64,000 bases of DNA from Omphalotus guepiniiformis. Lineage: Eukaryota; Basidiomycota; Agaricomycetes; Agaricales; Omphalotaceae. Shown here piece after piece: positions 25,044 to 35,050 of the stretch (within the stretch, counting starts at the first letter, position 1; every line of letters starts with the position of its first letter). The notes below the pieces were generated by a model, which saw only the letters and a program-made list of their open reading frames with translations, made no database searches and was not told the DNA's origin. The DNA lies in contig JAQOOI010000079.1 of assembly GCA_028554645.1 (NCBI GenBank), forward strand, positions 1,116,001 through 1,180,000, written 5' to 3'. The translations under genes and the position numbers were made by a program.

Positions 25044-25942
25044 TTAAGCAGCAGGCTTCGTCTCTAGTAAGAACCGTCCAAGCTTATCTATACCGTCTCC
25101 TTCGAGTCTCATACCCATCCACTCATCCTGAGCCTTTGCGCCAAGTCTCTTCTCATAAAAGTCAATCGAAGGTTGATTCCACTGCGAATGGAAATGTGAA
25201 GGATTATCACAAGGATTAAACGACGTTCGGCAATGCAGCATCAAATTGAAGCGTAAATAGCTGACCTTGAGAACAGACCAATCCATGCGCCCGCAATCCT
25301 TTTCAGACCCGAACATTAGAAACACCATTGTGGGCCTGACGGGTCAAGTCAAATCACCTTTTCTTTGGCGATTTTGCTCAATTCCCCAAAGAACGCTTTC
25401 CCTAAACCGGTGCCTCTATATTCTGGCTCCACATAAAGATCTTCCAACTAATACCATGTCAAATGGCTTGATTGAACATCACCGTCAGATATGCGTGGAC
25501 GTACATATAATCCAGGACGCCCCACCCATGTTGAAAAGTTGAAGAAGTAAAGAGCCAGTCCGACGGGCTTCCCCGGTTGCTTTTCTGTGCCAGTTATACC
25601 AAGCAGAGCGTGCGCATAAGGAGTTTCAAACAAGTTCTTGCGTAGCTATAAAATCAGCGTGTACTTAGCCATGCTAACCCGGAAATACGCAGTAAGTACG
25701 GATGCGTAGGAGCTCTGGGGTCGCCTTGACGGCGTCTTCTGCTTTCTCGTAGACTGCCTGGTGCATGTATACGCTTCGTCAAACATTGTAGGCGCAACGG
25801 CAATAGAAACCTACAAGATTCACGATTAATTGCAAAATGCTGTCCTGAAGGGCAAGGTGAGAATTTCTACAGAGCTATGATTTTCGTTAATTACCACATC
25901 CTCTGAAGTCGCATGTCGAATATGAAAGGTAGAAGAAGACAT
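25044..25942 (-). CDS. GNAT-family N-acetyltransferase (diamine acetyltransferase-like)
   Basis: This resembles SSAT-type polyamine acetyltransferases. The first exon is MSSSTFHIRHATSEDV, the typical beta-1 strand. Middle exons give AVYEKAEDAVKATPELLRK, NLFETPYAHALLGITG, VGLALYFFNFSTWVGRPGLY, then the acetyl-CoA loop YVEPEYRGTGLGKAFFGELA. After another intron come CGRMDWSVLK and WNQPSIDFYEKRLGAKAQDE; the protein ends RFLLETKPAA, with its stop at 25044-25046. The join between exon 1 and AVYEKAE, near 25765-25830, does not resolve cleanly: the frame after the first acceptor (VSIAVAPTMFDEAY) is not that of AVYEKAE. The CoA-binding and Tyr-containing catalytic regions are intact. The gene is divergent from EGD1 with 180 bp between ATGs. 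Confidence 0.83.
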
Positions 25943-26122
25943 GCTAAATGACTCGACTGGTCGTGAATATTGTACAAGTAGTGCAACTGATAAGATCACC
26001 GATATTCAAAGCTGGAGTGACTTGATGTGTACATGTGTTTGGCTCAAACCTTATTACACTTTTTCATCTAACATCCACGACAGCTTGCTCGTCGGTCTCC
26101 TCGTTCCACGACTAGTTCTGCC

Positions 26123-26742
26123 ATGGATCCCGTAAAATTAGCAAAGCTGCAGGCTCAGGCTGCGGGCAATAGGATTGGTGAGGCTATAAATTCATCGAGA
26201 AAAAGTGCCCCACATTGACTGTGCGGCTGGTCAGGTGGAAAGGGAACCGTGCGCAGAAAAGTTGTGCGAAAGACAAAGCCCTCGGCAGCCCAGGACGATA
26301 AAAAGCTCCAGGGTGCCCTGAAGAAATTGAATGTTCAGCCTATCTCGGGCGTTGAGGAGGTCAACATGTTTAGGGAAGATGGAAACGTGCTGCATTTCAC
26401 AGCACCAAAAGGCGCGCTCTTGTTCCCTTCTTTGGTTAGGCTTTTTGGCTTACGTTTCCATTTTGTATCTCTTCAGTTCACGCTGCAGTATCAGCGAATA
26501 CATTTGCCATTTATGGAGCAGGACAGGTGAAGGAACTCACCGAACTTGTTCCTGGCATTCTGAACCAACTCGGCCCTGACTCTCTTGCGTCGTTACGCAA
26601 ACTCGCCGAGTCTTACCAGGCCATTCAGCAAGGCCAGCAACGATCGTCGAATGCTGCCAATGAGGAGGATGACGACGATGTCCCAGACTTAGTGGAAAAC
26701 TTTGACGTTGAGGCTGACAAGGGCGCTGCTGGCCTTGACTAA
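26123..26742 (+). CDS. EGD1: nascent polypeptide-associated complex subunit beta (NAC-beta)
   Basis: This is the beta subunit of NAC, the ribosome-bound chaperone at the tunnel exit. Exon 1 is [18 protein letters not shown], then an intron with GT-AG ends. Exon 2 starts [16 protein letters not shown], which holds the RRKxxRK ribosome-binding motif, and goes on to [20 protein letters not shown] and the NAC domain ([18 protein letters not shown]). A second intron interrupts the NAC domain near 26430-26490. The last exon gives [20 protein letters not shown] and the acidic tail [15 protein letters not shown], ending GAAGLD with TAA at 26740-26742. Length is about 160 residues, normal for EGD1/BTF3. 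Confidence 0.95.
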
Positions 26743-27554
26743 GGCCATGGAAAAAACAAAGCAGCTGTGCATGCGCCGATGGTTTTGTCGACATGTCGAT
26801 TTCGAAAGAGCTTCGGTTGGACAATATTTTTCGTGATGTACTTCCCAGTGTTTTTTTCGACTGCTTGTACTTCATGCTGTTATGACCTAACAAGACGCGC
26901 CCATTTTCACGACCTTCGGGCGCCTGCTGCATCACACCTGTTCGTTTAGTATGGCAATCTGTTTCACTCATCACGAACATCATCCTATGTATTGATATAG
27001 TCGATCTTTCACCTTCCTGCTGTCTTTCTCTCTGGTCTTCGCGTGAATGAATGGATTCCAAAATTTTGGTGCACTAAGCCAAACGATCGCTGACCTTGTC
27101 ATACAGCTTGAACCCAGACCTACTACTGAAAGGTAGTATGTACGACACTAAACTCAAGAAGTCCACTTTGGAGGACTTCTTCATTATCCCGCTGCCTGGT
27201 TCGTGCTTCCATTCATGGTCTCTTTAGTCTTCTCACAATCATATTGAACTACTTTTCAGTATCGACGTTATTGTGAGGGTGAATGATATGGTATCCTACC
27301 TTGGTGCGGATGTCGGGATTCGAGGCGAATACGACAGTACTCAGAAGACTAGCTGTCTCCCATGAATTGCGATGTACAGCAAACTTCGCTTCAATGAACG
27401 ACAGTCTTTCTCAACGATTTTGATCGCATCGCAATCCTCGGATGATCAAGATCCTGGACTTCCTTGGTCTCTGTGCTCCAGGCCAAATGATTGCACTATG
27501 AAAGCCAATGTAGCTTCCAAGACAGTCGTCAGATTGAGCACGAGGACCTACATA
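26743..27554. other. intergenic, no gene recognised
   Basis: This is the 3' flank of EGD1 followed by about 500 bp without recognisable exons. A direct motif AAGTCCACTTTGGAGGACTT near 27160 forms a short imperfect palindrome. The duplicated esterase promoter block begins near 27555. Confidence 0.4.
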
Positions 27555-27780
27555 AGATAAAAGATATACAGATGCCAGAACTTCCTCAGACGTAATGGCA
27601 GGTTTAAGCCATGTATCGCTGGATTGCCCGTCATGTCTTCCATAATACGATGTTATATGGGTCAGGCGGTGATTGTTTCACGTCCGGACAGCAAGAAGAG
27701 CGTTCTGTCCGGGAAGCTAACCTGTGAGCATTCTCTCCTGTGAGCATTCTCTTCGCGTATTCTTCCCGGCAGAGGAAAGC

Positions 27781-27787
27781 TATAAAA
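27781..27787 (+). promoter_or_regulatory. TATA box of esterase copy 1
   Basis: TATAAAA lies 46-52 bp upstream of the ATG. The same box at the same spacing precedes copy 2 (29218-29224), inside a duplicated upstream block. Confidence 0.65.
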
Positions 27788-27832
27788 TGCTGAATTTCTA
27801 GATGATGAAATCAGAGTATCGAGGTCGCATCG

Positions 27833-28939
27833 ATGTATTGTCTTTGGCCTGTATTCACCGGTCTGCTCGCTACCGCAACCACCGTTCTGGCGGTCGGCGT
27901 TTCTCCCGGCCAGATCAAGAGCTTGGTCACATTTGGCGACAGCTACACAGACATAGTCTCTACCGGAGATCATGGAACGGCATGGCCCGTGTATGCAGCT
28001 GGATATGCCAATGTATCTCTGTTCCCTTTCGCGCGTTCAGGCGCGACGTGTTCAAACAAGCTCACCCCCCGGCCCGCCCCTTCGGTGTTCGAAAGTCAGC
28101 TTCCCCTCTACTTTTCAGAACACAGCATTGGGATTATGAAACTTGATCCTGAATCGACCATCTATACACTTTGGATTGGAACCAACGATCTCGGTGCCAG
28201 AGCTCTCATCACAGGAGATGACAATGCCTCCCTTGTCGATGTGACAACATGTATGGTAAATTGGGTCAAGGCCCTGTATCAGAGCGGCGCAAGGAACTTC
28301 ATCTTCCAGAATGTAAGTCCACATTGTCATGAGCCAGAATTGACCGGTCTGATGTGCTTTAACAGATGATTCCGCTACAACATGTTATACTGTACTCGGC
28401 GAATTCATACCCAAACAAATACTGGGATTTCCCAAGGAATACAACGGAATGGAGCCTTTTTATGACCGAGCTAGTCCTCTCAGGGAATGAGCTTACAAAA
28501 CTTATGCTACAGGCGTTAGCACCGACACTGAAAGGAGCTCATATAGGTAAATCCTCTATCAAATTGGGATTGTAGATGACTCCTGATCCGAATAACTAGC
28601 ACTATTCGATTCACATAGCCTGTTTCAAGACATGATCGACAATCCTTCTTTGTATCTGAACGGTACTGCGCCACTCAATACCACAGGGGCAATCAATTCC
28701 TGCGTCTTCGAAGTGAATGAGCCCAATAGCGGTGTGTGCACGCTAGTGAATGGAACTGATAGGGATAGTTACCTTTGGTAAGTCTGAACCAGTACTCAGA
28801 TGATCAACGAAGGCCTCATGGATGTTTTGCAAGGTACGATGAGCTTCATCCTAGCGAGCAAGCAGATAGGATTGTAGCGAGAGAGATTTCGCGGGTCATT
28901 GAGGGTAAAGATGATAGATGGGTGACGTGGTTGAGCTGA
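27833..28939 (+). CDS. secreted GDSL/SGNH esterase, copy 1 (spliced)
   Basis: This is an SGNH-hydrolase of the fungal acetylesterase type (CE16-like). The N-terminus has a hydrophobic signal peptide (about residues 1-20), then block I LVTFGDSYTD with the nucleophile Ser. The Gly block lies near YAAGYANVS, and block III is WIGTNDLG. The last exon gives block V YDELHPSEQADRI with the catalytic Asp and His. Several N-glycosylation sequons occur (NTT, NGT). Exons: 27833 to about 28313, then MIPLQHVILYSANSY from about 28366, LFDSHSLFQDM from about 28600, and a last exon from about 28831 ending WVTWLS with TGA at 28937-28939. Introns are about 50 bp, GT-AG. It likely removes acetyl groups from wall polysaccharides; the substrate is inferred. 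Confidence 0.9.
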
Positions 28940-29217
28940 GGCCGTGGGTTGTGCTCCTGCGAATTGTACCCCCATTTAAGATTACCTAGGTCCTCAGATT
29001 GAGCGCGAGGGGACCTTTGATAAAAGATGTACAGGGTGCCGGAACTTTCTCGGACGTAATGGCATATTTCAGTTCTGTGTTGCTCATCATGTTTTCCAGA
29101 CGACAATTTCAAGTTATATCGGTCATGCGGTGATTCTTTTACGTTGAAGAGTGTTCTGTCCGGGCCTGATACTAACATGTGAGCATTCTCGTCACATTTT
29201 TCCCAGCAGAAAAAAGC

Positions 29218-29224
29218 TATAAAA
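29218..29224 (+). promoter_or_regulatory. TATA box of esterase copy 2
   Basis: TATAAAA lies 44-50 bp upstream of the ATG, within a block from about 28990 that is clearly alike to 27555-27832 upstream of copy 1. Confidence 0.65.
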
Positions 29225-29267
29225 CGCTGAATCTCTATGGTGAAATAAGAGTATCGAGGTCACATCG

Positions 29268-30385
29268 ATGTACTGTCTTTGGCCTGTATTCACTGGTCTG
29301 CTCGTTACCGCAACCACCGTTCTGGCGGTTGGTGTTTCTCCTGGCCAGATCAAAAACTTGGTCACATTTGGCGACAGCTACACAGACATAGTCTCTGTCG
29401 GAGATGGCGGAACAGCATGGCCCGTATACGCAGCTGGATATGCCAATGTATCTTTATTCCCGTTCGCGCGTTCTGGCGCGACATGTTCGAATAACCTCAC
29501 CTTCCGGCCCTTCCCCTCGGTTTTCGAAAGTCAGCTTCCGCTCTATTTCTCAGAACGAAGCAACGGGAGTTTGAAACTTGATCCTGAATCGACCATCTAT
29601 ACACTTTGGATTGGAACCAACGATCTCGGTGTCAGTGCTCTTATCACAGGAGATGACGATGCCTCTCTTGTCGATGTGACAACATGCATGGTGAACTGGG
29701 TCAAAGCCCTGTATCAGAGCGGCGCAAGGAATTTCATTTTCCAGAACGTAAGTCCAGTCCACATTCTCATGAGCCAGGATCGACCGGTCTGATATGCTTC
29801 AACAGATGATTCCGCTACAACACGTTATACTGTATTCCGCAGATTCATACCCAAATAAGTTTTGGGATTTCCCAAGGAATACAACAGAATGGAGCGTTCT
29901 CATGACCGAGCTAGTCCTCTCAGGGAATGAGCTTACAAAACTTATGCTACAGGCGTTAGCACCGACACTAAAAGGAGCTCATATAGGTAAATCCTCTATC
30001 AGACTCAGATCGTAGTTGACGCCTGATGATCTGAATAATACAGCACTGTTCGATTCACATAGCCTGTTTCAAGACATGATCGACCATCCATCTTTGTATT
30101 TGAATGGTACTGCGCCACTCAATACCACAGGGGCAATCAATTCCTGCGTCTTCGAAGTGAACGACCCCAACAGCGGTGTATGCACGCTAGTGAATGGAAC
30201 TGACAGGGATAGTTACCTTTGGTAAGTCTGAAGTGGTATTCAGAGGATGATGACAGAAGGCTGACGGGTGTTTTGCAAGGTTCGATGAGCTTCATCCTAG
30301 CGAGCAAGCAGATAGGATTGTAGCGAGAGAGATTTCGCGGGTCATTGAGGGAAAAGATGATAGATGGGTGACGTGGTTGAGCTGA
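29268..30385 (+). CDS. secreted GDSL/SGNH esterase, copy 2 (spliced)
   Basis: This is a tandem duplicate of the preceding gene with the same exon layout and very high identity in exons, introns and upstream DNA. It has the signal peptide, FGDSYTD, IGTNDLG and, in the last exon, YDELHPSEQADRI. It ends WVTWLS with TGA at 30383-30385. Differences from copy 1 are scattered, for example HGT changed to GGT after DIVSVGDG and NKLTPRPAPS changed to NNLTFRPFPS. Both copies have every catalytic block, so both are probably active. Similarity continues for tens of bases past the stop. Confidence 0.9.
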
Positions 30386-30867
30386 GCTGTGGGTTGTGCT
30401 GCTGTGATTGGTACCCGACATAAAAACATGTCCCCGTGCAGAAGAAAAGAAAGCATTATTCTGGGCTTGTTGCTCGGGAATTTCTCATATAAAGCAGCGT
30501 GTGCGATACTCATTGATTCTTGTTGAGGAAAATGCTGGTCATGCGATATCAGGCTTTGTCACTGTGCTCGAGGCTCAAGCGCTCAGACTTGAACTGAGCA
30601 GCGAAGCCTATTATTTTGAGTCAACGATATATAAGGTCCATGCATTTCGAAAGCTAGAGAGTGGTGATTATACTCCTTTTCATGTATTTTCAACGCATGA
30701 ACAAGCCAGTGATCTTGAGAGATAGACCTATAGCTTTTCAGGCTGTGTTCACGAAACGTTATGTTTTCTCAATGGTGGATGTTCCTCAAAGGCACGCCCT
30801 GACGCGTAGCATGTGAGCAAAAGATTTGTCTATATATGCGTACTATCTTCAGGCATAGAGCCATTCT
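30386..30867. other. spacer between esterase copies 2 and 3
   Basis: This holds a 105-codon plus frame (30408-30725) with no recognisable family; it may be chance. A TATATATG box at 30831-30838 sits 30-37 bp before the ATG of the decayed copy 3. Confidence 0.35.
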
Positions 30868-31875
30868 ATGTCGTCCATGCATCGCTTCAGACCCAATATC
30901 ACTGTGCTGCTTGCAGCCGTATCGTCAGTGCTCGCAGTCGACGATTCGCCCCGGTCAGGTCAACAACATAGTCGGAGGACAGTTACATTGTCGTCGTTAC
31001 TATTGGGGACAACGCAACATCTTGGCCAGTATACGCAGCTGGTTATACTTGCTCAAACAATCTGACCATCCGGCCCTTCCCATCGTTGTTCGAAATCTAG
31101 CTTTCGCAATACGTCGGAGAAACACAACGGTTCTTTGAAGCTAGATCCTGAATCAACCCTCCACACGATATGGATTGGGACCATGACCTCGGCGTGAGCG
31201 CTCTCTTGAGGGGAGACGCCAAGGCTTTCACTTGCAGGTGTACGTTGAACTGGGTCAAAACATTGCACGACAGTAGTGCAATATTCTTGTCTGTAGTCAT
31301 ACTTCCGAAATGTCAAAGACCACTTACATTTCCATATCTCCAATAGGTGATTCAACTTCAGCATGTTATCTTGTATGCTGCGAATTCATACCCGAACAAG
31401 TACAGGGACATGCAGAGAAATACTACGGAGCGGAATGTCATTGCGAAACAGAGCTCGTTTTGGCAGGAAATGGACTCACGAAGCTCAAGCTTCAAAATCT
31501 AGCACCGACACTGAAAGACACGGTCATAGATAAGTCTTCCCCAGCCGTGTTTGACTCGCATAGTCTGTTCCAAGATGTGATTTGCAATCCTTCTTTATAT
31601 CTGAACTGAACGGCAGTATTGAACACGACCGGCACCATTAATTCGCGTATTTTCAAGCTGAACGAGCCAACCACGGACACTGGTAATTGTACGATGACGC
31701 TGATGGGACCTGAGAGAGAGATAGTTTTCTCTGGTATGGCTTCAATCTTCGGAACAGAATGTGGTGTCTCATTATTCTTGCGATGAGCTTCACCCTAGTG
31801 AACAAGCCGACAGAATTATTACAGTAGCTTGAGAAATTGCTGAAGTTATCAAGATGCGTTATTTGGTTGGGGTGG
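30868..31875 (+). pseudogene. decayed GDSL/SGNH esterase, copy 3
   Basis: This is a degraded third member of the array. A signal-peptide-like start is kept (LLAAVSSVLAVDDSP). A frameshift follows before block I, where the matching frame reads EDSYIVVVTIGDN, so GDS has become EDS. The segment VSLFPFARSGA is missing, and a TAG follows PFPSLFEI. Block III has lost bases (IGTMTS where IGTND is expected) and runs into TGA. Further on, DSHSLFQDV and DELHPSEQADRII are recognisable in different frames, with a TAG after the last. Several independent lesions make this a pseudogene. Confidence 0.85.
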
Positions 31876-33389
31876 GGTTAGACTGACAAGACGTTTTACT
31901 TACACTTCTCAGACCTGGACCATCGTGCTGAACGTGCGGCGAAATTCTTTGGGGACACGTGATAGCTTATCTAAGCAGCTCAAAATGCATATAAGAACCC
32001 GCCTGCCCTTTGTCTCTTTTTCCTCAACCACAGCAGGTCGAAAGCCGCGACACTCGCTCCGCACAAGACTTCATCGTCTCCCTTGGCGAGTGGGCTAAGG
32101 TCTGAGAATATCTTCCTCGATCGGCTCTAGCTGGGTCTGGCTTTAACTGGTCAAGCGGCGTATCAGAAATTCACTAGATTCCTGTTCTCCCCGAAGATCT
32201 TTGTCTTCGGATGAAGTGAGGGGCAAGGATTTCTGGTTTGGAATTCGTTGCGAAGATTGGGTGGTTTCCATCTACGTTCCTTCAGTTTCTCTTTCGTGCG
32301 TCAAGGTGCCCTCTTCGGAGCGGTGCTGGGGAGGCGTCTCTGACATACTCGTCAAGGCCTCTTCCGTCCGTGTCTTTCTGGCGTGGACCTGCACGCGTGG
32401 CTCGCTCGCTGCCTGCAATATCAACATCGATGAGTCATTTTCAACCGATAGTTGACTTGACTTGAGCCTCGCGACAGAGGCGACGTAAATCGTCATGCAC
32501 AATGCTGCGTAACTGCATCACTCCACAGGCGGTCATCCAGTCGTAACTGGTCTTTGCCTTTCCATGGCTTCATCATACTACACGTGTACTTGCATATCCC
32601 CGCACGGGATCTTTCTGGTGTCTATCACCTACTTGCCTTACCTGCCTTGCCCCTGTTGGTTAAACCGTTCATACACGGCGCTGTCTATGTCACAGCTCAT
32701 TGGGCCTTACGGTACCTCCGAAGGTCGGCTACATGCCCTGCAATTCCTTGATTTCGATGTTGATCAGGCGCACGAGGCGGAGCTGAGTTCGCAGGAACGC
32801 AGACTGGAACCATTCTTTAGTGCACTTCGCGGTGCATGGCTCGTCAATCTGTCTCGCGACCAGGTTGACGCCATGTAACTCGATTCAGACTACTCTTGGT
32901 CTGCTGTGTCATAATTTTTTGCTCTTTTTCCTCTCTTCGGAGAGTGTTTCTATATTTGGTGTTGCAGGTATGTTGTTCACGAATTCCCCTCTTTCAGTTG
33001 TCATCTGCGTACTTTGTAATGTGAAGCTAGTTTGTGAATAATATGGGTCTGAATTTTCGTCAATCGATAATCTGATTCATGCATGTCGCTTGCAACTGTA
33101 TGCCACTCAGCGCCGGAACACTTCGGAATCATTAGCGGTTTTTCATTCACGTCTTGATAAAATACAAAGTAAAGTATGTGCTACGGCGAAGATTATTCAA
33201 GGCTCAAGCTGCGAACGTAGATTTAATGTGAGCAAGTAAATCATATCTGAGCAGTAGTCTACGACACAAACTAGATTGTGCATGGCTTCCGCGGTATGGC
33301 AGTTCCATGAAATCCTTCATCACCACTACACTGAAGATTATGAATACATATACACAAAGAGTAAGATGAGAAAATTAAGATGCACCGAG
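31876..33389. other. 1.5-kb region without a recognisable gene
   Basis: A TATA-like ATATAAGAA near 31990 is followed by a C/T-rich stretch. Open frames of 65-104 codons at 32201-32878 show no known domain and look compositionally biased. It could be an unrecognised short gene or a non-coding transcript. Nothing firm. Confidence 0.3.
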
Positions 33390-34050
33390 TCCATGAAGTT
33401 TTTGAGATTTCTTTTTCCGGCAGGTTTCGTCTATCCATACTCCTCCATCATTAACTCGACTTCTCTACGCGAATCTTCGACATACTCGGGAAGTCCAGCT
33501 CAATAGAAGGGCATCCTGGTGAATGCCTAGGTTTGATTAATCAGTATCGATGAGGACCTGAGGTTTTCCGTGCCATACTCTGAAGCAGAAAGAGGTTGAG
33601 TTCATACGATGCGGAACCAAAAGGCAATTCCAGCAACCATAAGAATTACTCTTGTGTCTTTGTTCATCGCTCCTCGATTAAGGGCCAAAGATACTTCAGC
33701 TCGCTATTCTGAGTCACCATCCAGTGCCAGGGCCACAGCTAACTTTTGACGTTTTGCACTTTCACTAGCACCTCATCAAGCGCATCCTTCATCGGCGCTC
33801 TTCATCTCGTTTTGGTTTCTAACATTTTTGACAAGATTCCACTCCTCACGGATATTCAGGCGCAGCATGCAAGACTCGAGCGAGAAACTTCAGTACGTCT
33901 TCGTTGACCATTGTGTGTGTTGGATTTCTTGATAGAGGGAGGTCCAGTGCATAGCGAGAAAGCCTCAGAAAGGGAAAGAGATATGTATACGAACTTTTCC
34001 AAATGAATTCTGTTCTCGAAATGATCCTTTGTGCGCATTCATGAGGCATC
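33390..34050 (-). pseudogene. remnant of a third P450 of the downstream tandem family
   Basis: The minus strand near 33420-33510 reads AGLPEYVEDSRREVELMMEE, then YG, a TAG, then TKP, matching AGHPEYVQELREEVESVIEK, YGWTK of copy A; the Trp codon has become a stop. A second patch near 33850-34010 reads LPLSRNPTHTMVNED, which resembles the region before the RNPDFMVN exon of copies A and B. The parts between are unrecognisable. This is an eroded paralogue on the same strand, at the 3' side of the P450 pair. Confidence 0.65.
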
Positions 34051-34284
34051 TCAGCTCATTGATGAACTAGTACTGTGTTTGAATCGAATGCATTTTGGAC
34101 CACCATACCTAGATTTTCATTTCGTTGACAAAGAACAAAGTCAAGGCAAGTAAGCCAAGTTGGTCGCTGGAAGAATTTCACACAGCATGATATTCACCGG
34201 GCCGGTACGAAACACCCACACCCCGTAAGCCCAACACAATGCAAAACTCTCCTCACCTCCACCTAAACAGAACACTACACTATT

Positions 34285-34308
34285 GTCCCCTTCGGGGTGA
34301 CATACGAA

Positions 34309-34339
<31 letters not shown>

Positions 34340-34404
34340 GGCCCCTGCACAAGGATGACACGCTTTCCCGGAGTGGTAGATCTACGGATCTCAATATTTA
34401 TTTT
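34285..34404 (+). ncRNA. U6 spliceosomal snRNA
   Basis: The 5' stem-loop GTCCCCTTCGGGGTGACATA is followed by AAATTGGAACGATACAGAGA and the invariant AGATTAGCATGGCCCCTGCA. The ACAGAGA box is at 34323-34329 and the AGC triad at 34335-34337. The internal stem-loop continues through CAAGGATGACACGC. The 3' end is not conserved; T-rich TTTTGTTTTT at 34401-34410 is the likely Pol III terminator, so the end is approximate. No intron interrupts the core, unlike some basidiomycete U6 genes. No clear TATA box was seen at -30. Confidence 0.96.
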
Positions 34405-34410
34405 GTTTTT
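34401..34410 (+). terminator. likely Pol III terminator of U6
   Basis: This is a T-rich run (TTTTGTTTTT) after the U6 gene, matching the Pol III stop signal of four or more T. Confidence 0.6.
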
Positions 34411-35050
34411 AATCTGTGTGTTGTATGTGCTTAAATTTTTGGAAAGTGTGAAGCTCGTTTCTATGTCACTACATACAGATGGTTAGGGTGAATATAACTA
34501 TATCTATAAGTACTTTTATGCTGGAAAAGTTTAATACATGCAGTCTTGATGCTATTTTCAACAGTGACGAAGTTCAACGACACCAATAGCTAGTCAGATC
34601 AGATATCAATGACTTAAGAAATTAGCCGCAGCAGCGATTGGCCGCCAACGACATAGGCAATGTACAATTATGTGATATCAACGAAATAAAATAAGATATG
34701 AGAGGCAGGAGAGTGGCAGGAGCTGTGTAACTAAATGTTGCACGGAATTTTTACAAAAAGCAGCGAACTTGGGATATCTGAAGCAGTGCATTCCGCTCCT
34801 GCTGACGGTTACTATGAATAGAGCCCTTTGACTGTATACGTATTCGGCAGATAAAGCATAACAAGAGCCTTGACAATTTGTCTTGAAAAATGGCAGAGAC
34901 GCACACATGTCAAAGCTAAGTTTACCAAACAGAATCAGATATCCTTCCGACGTGGCAAATTTTCTAATTCCTGGAGTCATTATCGGTAAATATTAGGAAT
35001 CAATTACTTGGGGAAAATACATGATCTTGCACCGTAGTAGTCAGCTGGAT
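34411..35050. other. intergenic, no gene recognised
   Basis: This lies between the U6 gene and the 3' end of P450 copy A. It is A/T-rich. One 100-codon minus frame (34678-34980) has no recognisable content. Confidence 0.4.

Noticed and set aside
30408..30725. 105-codon frame between esterase copies 2 and 3
   Set aside because: No motif or signal peptide, and it lies in the remains of the duplicated flank. Not called as a gene.
32201..32878. Three overlapping plus-strand frames of 65-104 codons
   Set aside because: No known domain and no consistent splice sites. They may belong to a non-coding transcript.
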